A stretch of 64,000 nt of DNA. Source: a bacterium. Its GTDB lineage: Bacteria > Bdellovibrionota > Bdellovibrionia > Bdellovibrionales > Bdellovibrionaceae. Below, one piece after another: positions 16,180 through 24,831 of the stretch. The DNA is taken from assembly GCA_019752925.1 (NCBI GenBank), contig JAIELP010000001.1, positions 186,001-250,000 of the forward strand, given 5' to 3'. Both the position numbers and the translations under genes were made by a program. Below the pieces are notes generated by a model. The model was given only the letters and a program-made list of their open reading frames with translations, was not told where the DNA came from and ran no database searches. Every line of letters starts with the position of its first letter. The stretch's first letter is position 1.

Positions 16180-16698
16180 TTATTTAGAGATAAAAACAGA
16201 ACTAGTGAAGTTAGATTTAGTAAAGCTAGAATCGTTGTCTGTATTATATGCAGCAACTCTCCAGAAATATTTGCGGCCGGCTTCAGCTTTATCAAAGGCA
16301 AAAGAATTAGTTTTTACTAAATGATCTTCAGCTACGAGCCATTTGAAATTAGGATCTGTAGCAACTTGAACGTGATAAGTGTTCGCGCCACGGGCTTCTT
16401 TCCATTCTAATTTTGTAGGGCCGGTTACTTTAGATAAAAACTTAGGAGCTGTGATTTCAACTACGTTAGGGCGCACAGAAAGTTTCGGGTTTTGTTGTTT
16501 TTCGGGAAATAAAGAATTCATTTCGGCAGAGTGATCTTTGTGGCCTGTTTTAGCATGGGTGCCATGTGCGGCATTCGTATCGGCACATTTTTCAGTAGTT
16601 TCAGGGGTGCAAGTAGCGGCTTCAGGCTCGCTAGCGATAGTTTTAGTTGTTAAACCTAAAGTTAAAAAAAATACAAAAGCTGCTATTAAAAATTTCAT
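16180..16698 (-). CDS. secreted protein with fibronectin-III-like domain
   Basis: The 172-residue protein has a signal peptide (MKFLIAAFVFFLTLGLTTKTIAS). A Cys/His-rich linker (CTPETTEKC, then several His up to residue 60) follows. The C-terminal domain (about 85-172) reads as a single fibronectin-III-like beta sandwich: TGPTKLEWKEARGANTYHVQV, then GRKYFWRVAAYN. Such domains usually mediate binding. The His-rich linker might bind metal (inference). No catalytic motif is seen. It is upstream of the nitroreductase gene on the same strand and divergent from rnpB. Confidence 0.76.
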   Translation of the reverse strand: MKFLIAAFVFFLTLGLTTKTIASEPEAATCTPETTEKCADTNAAHGTHAKTGHKDHSAEMNSLFPEKQQNPKLSVRPNVVEITAPKFLSKVTGPTKLEWKEARGANTYHVQVATDPNFKWLVAEDHLVKTNSFAFDKAEAGRKYFWRVAAYNTDNDSSFTKSNFTSSVFISK

Positions 16699-16763
16699 TT
16701 ATCTCTCCTAAAGTGAGTATGCATTACTTTTAAATCTGTAAAAGTGTTTTAGCAAGTCTTCAG

Positions 16764-16792
16764 TTGTATTAGGCTGGGCGCTTTGCTACAAG
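16764..16792 (+). promoter_or_regulatory. probable sigma-70-type promoter of rnpB
   Basis: TTGTAT (16764-16769) and the extended -10 TGC-TACAAG (-10 hexamer 16787-16792) are separated by 17 bases. The inferred rnpB 5' end at 16797 would be 5 bases downstream of the -10. Confidence 0.5.
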
Positions 16793-16796
16793 ATTC

Positions 16797-17200
16797 GGCA
16801 GGGGTCCGACAGATAATCGCTGCTTATACGGTTAATTCCGTTTAGGGAGAGGAAAGTCCGAGCTTCATTGAGCAACACAGGGGGTAACGCCCCTCCGCCG
16901 CAAGGTGAGGAACAGTGGAACAGAAAGAATATCCGAGGCATTGATCTTAAAATCGGGAACGGGAGATTTTAAGGGAGCTGGCGGAGTGAAAACAGCCAAA
17001 CTCTGTGTGAAGCAAGATCAAATAGGGAAGCACAAGACCTAGCAATAGGGACTTGAAAGAGTGGCTCGCTCGAGGCTTCCGGGTAAGATCGCTTGAGCGT
17101 TTAAGCAATTAAACGCCTAGAGGAATGATTGTCGAAGGACAAAAAGAGATCGTGGTAATCTTTGTCCGGAACAGAACTCGGCTTAACGTTGGACCCCGCC
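16797..17200 (+). rRNA. rnpB: RNase P catalytic RNA (rnpB); ncRNA, not ribosomal RNA
   Basis: This is the bacterial type A RNase P RNA that cleaves the 5' leader of pre-tRNAs with the RnpA protein. The type field says rRNA in error of category; read it as a structural non-coding RNA. Visible are the P1 helix closing both ends (GGGGTCC near 16801 with GGACCCC near 17191), the conserved core GAGGAAAGTCCG at about 16850, and the 3' core ACAGAACTCGGCTTA at about 17171. The length, about 404 bases, is normal. Its end is 5 bases from the stop of the convergent DinB-like gene. Confidence 0.95.
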
Positions 17201-17229
17201 ACCTTTTACAAAAGTGGTAAGCCCTTTTT
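17199..17229 (+). terminator. probable rnpB terminator
   Basis: CCAC(C)TTT pairs with AAAGTGG around a short loop (17199-17217), followed by TAAGCCCTTTTT. The hairpin lies over the stop codon region of the convergent DinB-like gene. Confidence 0.45.
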
Positions 17230-17823
17230 AATTTCACGTATCTGTTTCAAGTGTAAAGCGTGATGCGTAGTCAGTAACCAAAACCATTGTTGAGCTTTAA
17301 ACATCCCGAACCAAGGATGATACAACTTAAGATTTGAATTTTTATTTTTCAGCGAAGGTAAAAGTCTCGGATAGTCTACTAAACAGAATTTTTTAAATTT
17401 TTCAACGGCCTCTTGGGTGCTCATACTGCCAATGGGTTTAACTGCGGCGGTATCCACTTTGTAATCGGGCACTCGCCCATCGGCTAACTCATAAGTAGCA
17501 ACTGCTACAGCGTTGCCAACAATAAGAATGTGCTCAAGAACCATTGCTACAGACCAATATCTTGAACTGTCTTCAAGCCCCGTCTGAGGTGGTACTAAAA
17601 TTCGAGTTGATAGCTGAGCCTCAGTAAGTCCTTCAATTTCTTTTAGAATTTTAGCGCTTACTTTATTAAAACGTTCAGCTGAAATGGGCCAATCCGTTTT
17701 GGCGGCAACAAATGGTGATATCACCAAGCGAAGCATAATTTTTTGGTACCAAGGTATACCGGCTCCGGGAGCTGCTAATTTTGGTTCTTTATTTTGTGGA
17801 AGTCTTGTTTTTGTTTCTAACAT
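17206..17823 (-). CDS. DinB-like four-helix protein
   Basis: The 205-residue protein resembles the DinB/YfiT-like family of four-helix-bundle metalloproteins. The three likely metal-binding histidines are in WSVAMVLEHI and in the C-terminal TTHHALHLKQI, where the H-x-x-x-H spacing is typical. These proteins are often thiol-dependent enzymes or stress-linked proteins, but the reaction here is unknown. No signal peptide. ATG 17823; it is divergent from the esterase gene with 58 bases between. Confidence 0.8.
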   Translation of the reverse strand: MLETKTRLPQNKEPKLAAPGAGIPWYQKIMLRLVISPFVAAKTDWPISAERFNKVSAKILKEIEGLTEAQLSTRILVPPQTGLEDSSRYWSVAMVLEHILIVGNAVAVATYELADGRVPDYKVDTAAVKPIGSMSTQEAVEKFKKFCLVDYPRLLPSLKNKNSNLKLYHPWFGMFKAQQWFWLLTTHHALHLKQIREIKKGLPLL

Positions 17824-17881
17824 ATATTACGATCGCAATATATTATCTTAAAAACTTCAAGGAAGGCTTGGTTAAAACTGG

Positions 17882-18538
17882 ATGGAAACTAAAAAAATTG
17901 ATATTTCTGTAGATATTCCAATGACTTATGAGCATACTAATTTGGGAGAAAGCAAGCCTGTTTTGATGTTTTTTCATGGGTTTGCTGATTCAGCGGAAGC
18001 TCTTTTAAGAAGGGCTTATCCTCAAGTTTCCGAAAAATACGAGATTTTGGCTATTAACGGGCCTTTCCCGGTTCCTCAGAAAAAGGCTAACGAGTGGCGA
18101 CCGGCTTTTGCGTGGTATTTTTTCGATTTTAAAAAAAACAAAGCCTTTATTCCTCCGCAACAGGCCGCTGAAGCGGTTCAGCTATTGGTTAAAAAATTAA
18201 ATCTGGAAAATCGTGAAAAATTCTTGGTGGGTTTTTCTCAAGGTGGATTTTTTATTCCCTTTTTGCTGCCTTATTTACAAAGCGTTAAGCACATTGTAAC
18301 AATTGGCGCCGCTTATCGGCCCGACGACTACCATGAAAAGTTAAACTTTGCTGTTGATGCCATTCACGGAAGTGAAGATGAAGTTATCGGCTTACAAAGA
18401 GCGAAAGAAACTTTTGCTTTATTAAAAGATAAAAACCCGTTCGGTGAGTTTGTAGAATTTAAAGGTTTGGGCCACACCATGAATGATGAATCACGTCAGT
18501 GGCTGGCCTCTAAAATAGATCAGGTGTTTAAGAAATAA
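17882..18538 (+). CDS. phospholipase/carboxylesterase-family alpha/beta hydrolase
   Basis: The 218-residue protein has the alpha/beta-hydrolase catalytic triad: Ser in GFSQGG (near residue 119), Asp in HGSEDE (near 165) and His in GLGHTMND (near 198), plus the oxyanion-hole motif FFHGFAD. It belongs to the acyl-protein thioesterase/carboxylesterase group that cleaves short-chain esters. No signal peptide, so cytoplasmic. The stop overlaps the ATG of the TetR gene (TAATG), so the regulator is translationally coupled to it. Confidence 0.88.
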   Translation: METKKIDISVDIPMTYEHTNLGESKPVLMFFHGFADSAEALLRRAYPQVSEKYEILAINGPFPVPQKKANEWRPAFAWYFFDFKKNKAFIPPQQAAEAVQLLVKKLNLENREKFLVGFSQGGFFIPFLLPYLQSVKHIVTIGAAYRPDDYHEKLNFAVDAIHGSEDEVIGLQRAKETFALLKDKNPFGEFVEFKGLGHTMNDESRQWLASKIDQVFKK

Positions 18539-19137
18539 TGAAAGAAAATCTTAAAAAACTTCAGAAGATTGAATCTAAAGAGCGCATTCTGAATGTGGCC
18601 TCAAGACTTTTTAAAAAAAATGGCTTTACGGCAACAGGCATTGATCAAATCATGGAAGAAGCGGGTTTAACCGCCGGTGCTTTTTATGCGCATTTTAAAT
18701 CTAAAACAGATTTGCTCGAGCAATCAATAGAGCACTCGTTTAAGTTTTCTCGCCATCTATTGTTGAAAGATACTGAGCATTTGCAGGGTGAAGAAAAAAT
18801 AAGAACAATCATGAGTCGTTACATTAGCACGACCCATAGAGACCTGCCTGAAAAAGGTTGTATGATACCGGCCCTCGCCTCTGAAATTTATAGAGGATCA
18901 AATAAATCCAGTGAATTGATTGGAAAGTATGTCAATAAATGGGCGGAATTAATGATTGAACATATTACCCGCGACGTAACTTATGAGGAAAAAAAAGAGA
19001 TTGCTCTGAATTTGATTTCACAGGCAGTGGGTACAATATTATTATCGCGCATGGTTAATAATTCGAAATTATCTGATGAAATTTTAGTGTCTTCAAAAAA
19101 CTATCATTTTTTTCAGGACTTAAATCCTAAAATATAA
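18538..19137 (+). CDS. TetR-family transcriptional regulator
   Basis: The 199-residue protein has the TetR DNA-binding domain at residues 12-60 (RILNVASRLFKKNGF, then TGIDQIMEEAGLTAGAFYAHFKSK) and an all-helical ligand-binding domain. The coupled start with the esterase gene suggests that it regulates that two-gene unit, possibly in response to the esterase substrate (inference). No operator could be pinned down. Confidence 0.92.
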   Translation: MKENLKKLQKIESKERILNVASRLFKKNGFTATGIDQIMEEAGLTAGAFYAHFKSKTDLLEQSIEHSFKFSRHLLLKDTEHLQGEEKIRTIMSRYISTTHRDLPEKGCMIPALASEIYRGSNKSSELIGKYVNKWAELMIEHITRDVTYEEKKEIALNLISQAVGTILLSRMVNNSKLSDEILVSSKNYHFFQDLNPKI

Positions 19138-19203
19138 AATCTATATTGTTATTAATTTATATAGAATAGATCATAAATCCTTAATCGTTTATGGGGGATT
19201 TTA

Positions 19204-20325
19204 ATGAAGAAAATAATTATATTTTTAGGATTTGCAGCGGCTATCGGTTTAGCATTTGCGAGCTGCGGTAAATCGAGTTCTACCGGCGGAGGCTCGGTTA
19301 GTGTTGTGAATGGTTCTGCAGGTGCCTATCAGGGTGCAGGTTCTCGCTGGGAAGCTACATTTACCACAACAGCGTTTGAAATTAAAAAATTTGCTGACGC
19401 CGTTACGAGCACAGCTTCTCTGACCGTGAGTGGTAATTACATTGAGTTTAGTTCGGGATTCAGAAAATTAACTGTTACTGCAGCTTCAGGCGTGGGAGCA
19501 CCAGCTTTAGGTTCTCAGGCTTACGGCTTTGATGTTCCAGGCTTTGCATTTTTCTTAAAACCAATTGGCTCAGACTCTGAACCAATTGTGATGTTAAGCA
19601 AGGGAAGTTGTCCTTCTTCTGGATTTAATGGAAACTGGATTATTGCAAAATTCGAAAATGGAAAAGTGTTAAATGATACTGTAGACAATTTCGGAACAGC
19701 TAGTTTTAATATGTCTACACCGGCTTCGAGTGTGGCGACCATCAACAAACTGAGCGCACTGACGGCTAGCAGTTTAGGATCTAATGTTGTTAATTTTAAC
19801 TACACGACTTGTGCAAATTCGGTTTTAACTTTTAATATTCCAGCCACAACTCCAACAGAAGTTGTAGATATGTTCTTCACTTCTAACGGCGGAGCACTGG
19901 TTCACTCTTACAATGGAACAACTCACGACAGTATTATATTTGCTGCGCCTAAGCACACTGCAGATGTCACACAAGCTGACTTAGCTGGCACCTATTCTGT
20001 TTTAGTGTTTGACCATTCGGCCACTTCAAATAAATTATTTCCTGCTAAGTTAGTTATTCCTACTACTGGTAATGGTACCGCAACACGTATTGCTGATGTG
20101 GAAACGGATACAGCCACAGCAGATCCAGTAATTCCAATCGGAAACTTTACAGCGAAGGCTGGTACAAACGGACTGTTTACTGCGTCTATAGACCCATTAG
20201 CGCAAAATGGCCGTATTAGTTGTGCTCACTTTACAATGTCGTCTAAAAAAGTTATTGCTTGTAACGGATATGGCAGCGCGGCCGGTGGTCACGAGCCTTT
20301 CTTTTTCCTAGCTCGTGAAAGATAA
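19204..20325 (+). CDS. lipoprotein of unknown family
   Basis: The 373-residue protein begins with a lipoprotein signal (AFASC, Cys21 as the lipid-modified residue), so it should be membrane-anchored. The mature part is Ser/Thr/Gly-rich and beta-strand-rich, without recognised domains; two similar halves may exist (residues 40-190 and 195-373, each with a Cys pair), but this is only an impression. GGGGGAT precedes ATG 19204. It ends one base from the stop of the convergent methyltransferase gene. Confidence 0.8.
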   Translation: MKKIIIFLGFAAAIGLAFASCGKSSSTGGGSVSVVNGSAGAYQGAGSRWEATFTTTAFEIKKFADAVTSTASLTVSGNYIEFSSGFRKLTVTAASGVGAPALGSQAYGFDVPGFAFFLKPIGSDSEPIVMLSKGSCPSSGFNGNWIIAKFENGKVLNDTVDNFGTASFNMSTPASSVATINKLSALTASSLGSNVVNFNYTTCANSVLTFNIPATTPTEVVDMFFTSNGGALVHSYNGTTHDSIIFAAPKHTADVTQADLAGTYSVLVFDHSATSNKLFPAKLVIPTTGNGTATRIADVETDTATADPVIPIGNFTAKAGTNGLFTASIDPLAQNGRISCAHFTMSSKKVIACNGYGSAAGGHEPFFFLARER

Positions 20326-20326
20326 T

Positions 20327-21364
20327 TTACTTCTTTTTAGCTAAAACAAACAATTCTCTGCCTTGTCTTTGGGGCAGAGAATTTCTGAGCCTTCCCCAGA
20401 ATAAATAATGAAAACCTTGTTCAGTGCGTTTGCGGATTTCCCACTCTGTGGCTCCGAACGGAGGGCCTGATCTTTTATCCATTGTGAAAAACACGGCGAG
20501 AAGTTGTCCTTCTTCGTGCAGCATGCGGCGATAAAGTCTTACAAGCTCATTGCGTTTATCGGGCTCAATGGCGCAGAAGCATGTGTGTTCAACCACAACA
20601 TCAAAACTGTGATTCCACTCTTGAGGTAAATGAAAAATATCGGACTCGTGAAAAATAAGTTTTTCGCTCAGATCGGCGTATTTTTTTTTGCCGCGTGCGA
20701 TGGCTTCTTTTGAAAAATCCACAGCTGTTACAACATGGCCAGCTTGAGCAAAGAGTGCAGCATCGTGACCTTCTCCGCAGCCTAAAACCAAAATTCTGGA
20801 TTTAGGTAATTTTAAACGAGGAAGCATGTCTTTAAAAGCTTCGGCAGGTTGATCTAAATTCCAGCCTGGATTAATTTCGTTGTTGTAAATATCAGTCCAG
20901 TACTGGGGAGTGTCGATTAACGGGGAGTCGATAAAGTAAGGTGGTGTGGGAATGTAAACTTTGTTGGCGACAAAACCTTCGTCATCAAAAGATTCCACCG
21001 TATTGAATAACTGTTCCTGAGCTTTTTTGGTTAATACAAAAGGAGCGCCGGAAGTGGTTAACCCGTTAAAGCGGTCCCATTCATCAACTGACCATTTTTC
21101 ATTGTTGGATTCAAATAATGTATTCTGTTTAGTCTGCAAAAATATTTTTTTGTCTTTAAATTCCAAGGCAATAATCTGCAATGGGTGATCAAACGATTCG
21201 ACTAAATAAGTTTCTTCCTGAAATTCGGTAATCAGAGCAAACTTTTCGGTTAAGCGTAAATTTCGGTGAATTTCTTCTATGTGGTTCGGATTGGTGACAG
21301 CTGCGCCTTCAGCATCGAAAAAAATATCACCATTTTCGTTAATCGAAATATAGAGCTCAGGCAT
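20327..21364 (-). CDS. class I SAM-dependent methyltransferase (TPMT-like) with N-terminal extension
   Basis: The 345-residue protein has a C-terminal AdoMet-binding domain (about 150-345): YWTDIYNNEINPGWNL, the glycine-rich LVLGCGEGHDAALFAQAGHVVTAVD loop split over motif I and II, then HTCFCAIEP. This is the pattern of thiopurine/thiol methyltransferases, which act on small thiols, halides or metalloids. The first ~130 residues form a separate beta-rich domain I do not recognise; it may resemble DUF1285. The start directly abuts the stop of the small membrane protein upstream, so the two are co-transcribed. The actual substrate is unknown. Confidence 0.84.
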   Translation of the reverse strand: MPELYISINENGDIFFDAEGAAVTNPNHIEEIHRNLRLTEKFALITEFQEETYLVESFDHPLQIIALEFKDKKIFLQTKQNTLFESNNEKWSVDEWDRFNGLTTSGAPFVLTKKAQEQLFNTVESFDDEGFVANKVYIPTPPYFIDSPLIDTPQYWTDIYNNEINPGWNLDQPAEAFKDMLPRLKLPKSRILVLGCGEGHDAALFAQAGHVVTAVDFSKEAIARGKKKYADLSEKLIFHESDIFHLPQEWNHSFDVVVEHTCFCAIEPDKRNELVRLYRRMLHEEGQLLAVFFTMDKRSGPPFGATEWEIRKRTEQGFHYLFWGRLRNSLPQRQGRELFVLAKKK

Positions 21365-21841
21365 CTAGTGGTTCGATTTCTCTTCTGTTTTGGCAGGTTC
21401 GGTTGCATCCCCAGAGGCGCCAGCAGCAGCGGTTTCGGAGTTTATGATCATTCCGTGCTGGAATTCGATGATAGACTTGTCGGTTTTAATGGATTTAACG
21501 ATCCAGTTATCAACTTTAGGGTCTTCTGATAGGCCGCGGTATAATACTGCATCGCCAGACAGGGTCTGTTCAGCGCTTTCTTTATCGGTCATTTCGTCAG
21601 TGTATTTGTACGAAAAGTGAGCGCTGATCTGGTTATCATCGATTTTTTCGGTGGAAATATTCAAAATTTCGAAATTAGTTGAATTTGGCTTTGCTTTTTT
21701 AACGGTTTCTTCGATGAGGATAATGAATTTGCTTTGAATGCCAGCATGTGTGGCTAAGCTGATTTTGCTTTGGGAATTAAACAAAAACCATGTCCATACA
21801 AACGCTGCGATAAATACGACAAAACTGATTAATTTAGTCAT
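21365..21841 (-). CDS. membrane-anchored hypothetical protein
   Basis: The 158-residue protein has one N-terminal hydrophobic helix (about residues 4-22), likely a membrane anchor, then a periplasmic-side domain of mixed strands. It ends in an Ala/Glu/Lys-rich tail (AAAGASGDATEPAKTEEK). No family recognised. An AGGAGG site precedes ATG 21841 closely. It is followed without a gap by the methyltransferase gene, with which it forms a small operon. Confidence 0.78.
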   Translation of the reverse strand: MTKLISFVVFIAAFVWTWFLFNSQSKISLATHAGIQSKFIILIEETVKKAKPNSTNFEILNISTEKIDDNQISAHFSYKYTDEMTDKESAEQTLSGDAVLYRGLSEDPKVDNWIVKSIKTDKSIIEFQHGMIINSETAAAGASGDATEPAKTEEKSNH

Positions 21842-21922
21842 TGTTGCCTCCTGACATTACTCATGAAATGTGACAAGCCTAGTTCATCATGTTAGCGTCT
21901 TCTGAGGCAAGGATTATAGAGT

Positions 21923-22447
21923 ATGAACTTCTACAAAATGACCACTGAAAAGTTAAAAGAGCTAAAAACTTGGGCGCAGGTAAAAAGTCCTAAACCCTTA
22001 CAGCCGGCCTTAAGCTACGCGTTAGATTGGTTAGCTCCTGAGTTATTGGGTACTGGCTTCCGCATGATGGAAGTATCTGACTTTTCTTTGAAGGCCACAG
22101 TACCTGCTAGAGCCACTAATTTTGATTTTCAACAGGAAATTCATCAGGGTTTAGTTTTAAATGCCAGCTTAGAACTTTGCAGAGCCTTTTTGCAAAAACA
22201 AATGTCTGAAAGTTTTTTCCAGATTACAACAAGCGAAGTTTCTATTTCAAAAAAACAAAAATGGTCTCAGGATATGGAACTACTGTTAGAAACTGAACAA
22301 TCTGCTATTGATGATTTCTTTATGGATTTTCAGCGTCACAAAAAAAACAGTATTGATTTTGATATTAAAATTAAATTTGAAAAATCTAAAAAAACAGATG
22401 TTGTAAAACTAAAACTGAATATCGAAAAAACCGAACTTATCGCTTAA
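21923..22447 (+). CDS. hotdog-fold thioesterase-like protein (DUF4442-like)
   Basis: The 174-residue protein has the rhythm of a hotdog-fold acyl-CoA thioesterase of the DUF4442/PaaI type: GTGFRMMEVSDFSLKATVP, then HQGLVLNASLELC in the place of the central helix. The usual catalytic Asn/Asp/Glu is not clear. It is 12 bases upstream of the carboxyltransferase start, so it probably belongs to the leucine-degradation operon and might hydrolyse stalled acyl-CoA intermediates (inference). Assignment is by pattern only. Confidence 0.65.
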   Translation: MNFYKMTTEKLKELKTWAQVKSPKPLQPALSYALDWLAPELLGTGFRMMEVSDFSLKATVPARATNFDFQQEIHQGLVLNASLELCRAFLQKQMSESFFQITTSEVSISKKQKWSQDMELLLETEQSAIDDFFMDFQRHKKNSIDFDIKIKFEKSKKTDVVKLKLNIEKTELIA

Positions 22448-22459
22448 GGGATTTTGAAT

Positions 22460-24064
22460 ATGATACTTGAGAGCCAAATTGATATTAACTCATCTGACTT
22501 TGCCAAAAACAAATCAGCTTTGCTTGAGCATGTAAATAACTGGCGTAAGCAGGTTGAAATTGCAAAACTCGGTGGCGGTGAAGAAGCCATGAAAAAACAT
22601 AAATCACGCGGTAAGCTGACAGCGCGTGAACGCATCGACGCTCTAGTTGATGGCGGAACAGCCTTTTTAGAATTTTCGACTTTAGCTGCCTTCGATATGT
22701 ATGAAGGCCAAGCTCCTGGCGGCGGCGTTGTTACCGGTATCGGAGTTATTGAAGGTACTGAATGTATTATTGTAGCTAATGATGCCACTGTAAAAGGTGG
22801 AACTTATTTTCCCATGACAGCCAAAAAACATTTACGAGCTCAAGAAGTCGCGATGGAAAATGGTCTGCCATGTATTTACTTAGTGGATAGCGGCGGTGCT
22901 TATTTGCCGATGCAATCTGAAGTTTTCCCGGATCGCGATCACTTCGGAAGAATTTTTTATAATCAAGCGCGTATGAGTGCGCAGGGTATTTCGCAAATTG
23001 CAGTGGTAATGGGCTCATGCACTGCGGGCGGAGCTTATGTGCCTTCTATGAGTGATGAGAATGTTATTGTAAAAGATAACGGAACTATTTTCTTAGGTGG
23101 TCCTCCGTTAGTTCGCGCTGCTACAGGTGAAATTGTAGATGCGCAAGAGCTTGGTGGAGCCAGTACGCACTGTGAAATTTCAGGAGTAACTGATCACTTT
23201 GCTGAAAACGATCAGCATGCAATTGAAATTACACGCTCTATTGTTAAACATTTAAATAAACGCCGCGCAATTCAATTAAAAACTCAACCATCTGAGGAGC
23301 CACTGTATTCTCCTGAAGAAATTTACGGCGTACTTCCGTCAGATTCTAGAATTCCATTTGATATCCGCGAAGTGATTGCTCGCATTGTAGATGGTTCTAA
23401 GTTTCATGAGTTCAAGCCGTTATTTGGTAAAACTTTGGTAACTGGTTTTGCTCATATCTGGGGAATGCCAGTAGGTATTATTGCCAACAATGGTGTATTA
23501 TTTAGCGAGAGCGCACAAAAAGCCGCGCACTTTATCGAGCTTTGCGAACAGCGTGAAGTTCCTTTAATCTTCTTGCAAAATATCACTGGCTTTATGGTCG
23601 GAAAAAAATATGAACAGGAAGGCATCGCTAAGCACGGCGCCAAAATGGTAATGGCGGTTTCAAATGCGCGTGTTCCGAAATTTACTGTGGTTATAGGCGG
23701 ATCTTATGGAGCTGGTAATTACGGAATGTGCGGTAGAGCTTATTCTCCGCGCCAATTGTGGATGTGGCCTAATGCACGTATCAGCGTAATGGGCGGCGAA
23801 CAAGCGGCTAATGTTTTATTAACAGTAAAAATGGATCAGTTGGCCGCAAAAGGCCAAAGCATGTCGCAGGAAGAACAGGCTGCATTTAAAAAGCCAACTC
23901 TCGAAAAATATGAACACGAAAGTTCAGCTTATTTTTCCACGGCTCGCATTTGGGATGATGGGATAATTGATCCCAAAGACACACGCCGTGTACTGGCTCT
24001 AGGAATTTCCGCCAGCCTAAATAAAGATTGGGGCCCTAAACAACAGGGCGTGTTTAGGATGTAA
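22460..24064 (+). CDS. liuB: methylcrotonyl-CoA carboxylase, carboxyltransferase (beta) subunit
   Basis: The 534-residue protein is an acyl-CoA carboxylase beta subunit with both crotonase-like halves: [36 protein letters not shown] and [11 protein letters not shown] in the first, [11 protein letters not shown] and [11 protein letters not shown] in the second. The [10 protein letters not shown] and ITGFMVG signatures, plus the neighbours, point to 3-methylcrotonyl-CoA in leucine catabolism rather than acetyl- or propionyl-CoA. ATG 22460 has AAGGGA 8 bases upstream; a TTG two codons earlier is less likely. The stop overlaps the next start. Confidence 0.92.
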   Translation: MILESQIDINSSDFAKNKSALLEHVNNWRKQVEIAKLGGGEEAMKKHKSRGKLTARERIDALVDGGTAFLEFSTLAAFDMYEGQAPGGGVVTGIGVIEGTECIIVANDATVKGGTYFPMTAKKHLRAQEVAMENGLPCIYLVDSGGAYLPMQSEVFPDRDHFGRIFYNQARMSAQGISQIAVVMGSCTAGGAYVPSMSDENVIVKDNGTIFLGGPPLVRAATGEIVDAQELGGASTHCEISGVTDHFAENDQHAIEITRSIVKHLNKRRAIQLKTQPSEEPLYSPEEIYGVLPSDSRIPFDIREVIARIVDGSKFHEFKPLFGKTLVTGFAHIWGMPVGIIANNGVLFSESAQKAAHFIELCEQREVPLIFLQNITGFMVGKKYEQEGIAKHGAKMVMAVSNARVPKFTVVIGGSYGAGNYGMCGRAYSPRQLWMWPNARISVMGGEQAANVLLTVKMDQLAAKGQSMSQEEQAAFKKPTLEKYEHESSAYFSTARIWDDGIIDPKDTRRVLALGISASLNKDWGPKQQGVFRM

Positions 24065-24822
24065 TGATGAAATTTATCAAAGTTGAAAACTTTAATTCTA
24101 ATAAGTCGGTTCAGATTTTAAATCTGAACCGACCCGAAGTAAAAAATGCATTTCATCCTGAAATGATTTTGGAAATAACTGAGTTTTTTAAAAATCTGGA
24201 TTCGTCAGTAGTAACGCTGGTTATCTTGCGCGGAGAAGGAACGGCTTTCTGTTCTGGTGCTGATCTCAACTGGATGAAATCTATGGTTAATTATAATCTA
24301 GAAGAAAACATGGCCGATTCAGAAAAGCTCTGGGACATGTTTGAAGCTATATACCGCTGTCGGGTACCAGTTGTATGCATAGCTCATGGTGGAGTTTTTG
24401 GCGGGGCTTTAGGTTTACTGGCCTGCGCAGATTACGTTATTGTGGAAAATGCGACACAATTTTGTTTCAGTGAAGTGAAGCTGGGATTAGCTCCAGCCGT
24501 TATTTCCGGATTTATATCGCGCAAAATACAGGACAGCTTTTACCGTCCGTTGATGATTAGTGGCGAGGTGTTTACGGCTGAAGAAGCAAAACGTATTGGC
24601 CTAGCTCATCAGATCTACAGCGGAAATATTGAAATGGATGAAGTTGTAAAAAAATTCAGAAGTAATGGATTAGAGGCCATGAAGGAAACTAAAAAACTTT
24701 TAAACGCATTAATAGAATCGGAAAAGTTTGAAAAACAAAAAGCACTATGCACACGTTCTATATCGGAGCGCAGAACCAGCGCTGAAGGACAGGAACGTCT
24801 CAAGAAATTTTTAAGTAAATAG
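24064..24822 (+). CDS. liuC: methylglutaconyl-CoA hydratase (crotonase family)
   Basis: The 252-residue enoyl-CoA hydratase-family protein has the oxyanion-hole motifs GTAFCSGADLNWM and HGGVFGGALGL, and the CADYVI segment. In this operon it would hydrate 3-methylglutaconyl-CoA to HMG-CoA. The usual first catalytic Glu region reads as FSEVKLGLAPA, which keeps Glu. Two ATG codons in a row (24064, 24067) follow the TAA of the carboxyltransferase gene by overlap, so it is translationally coupled. Confidence 0.88.
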   Translation: MMKFIKVENFNSNKSVQILNLNRPEVKNAFHPEMILEITEFFKNLDSSVVTLVILRGEGTAFCSGADLNWMKSMVNYNLEENMADSEKLWDMFEAIYRCRVPVVCIAHGGVFGGALGLLACADYVIVENATQFCFSEVKLGLAPAVISGFISRKIQDSFYRPLMISGEVFTAEEAKRIGLAHQIYSGNIEMDEVVKKFRSNGLEAMKETKKLLNALIESEKFEKQKALCTRSISERRTSAEGQERLKKFLSK

Positions 24823-24831
24823 GTTTAAATT

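Noticed and set aside
22444-22788. 114-codon minus-strand ORF
   Set aside because: Antisense to the start of the carboxyltransferase gene.
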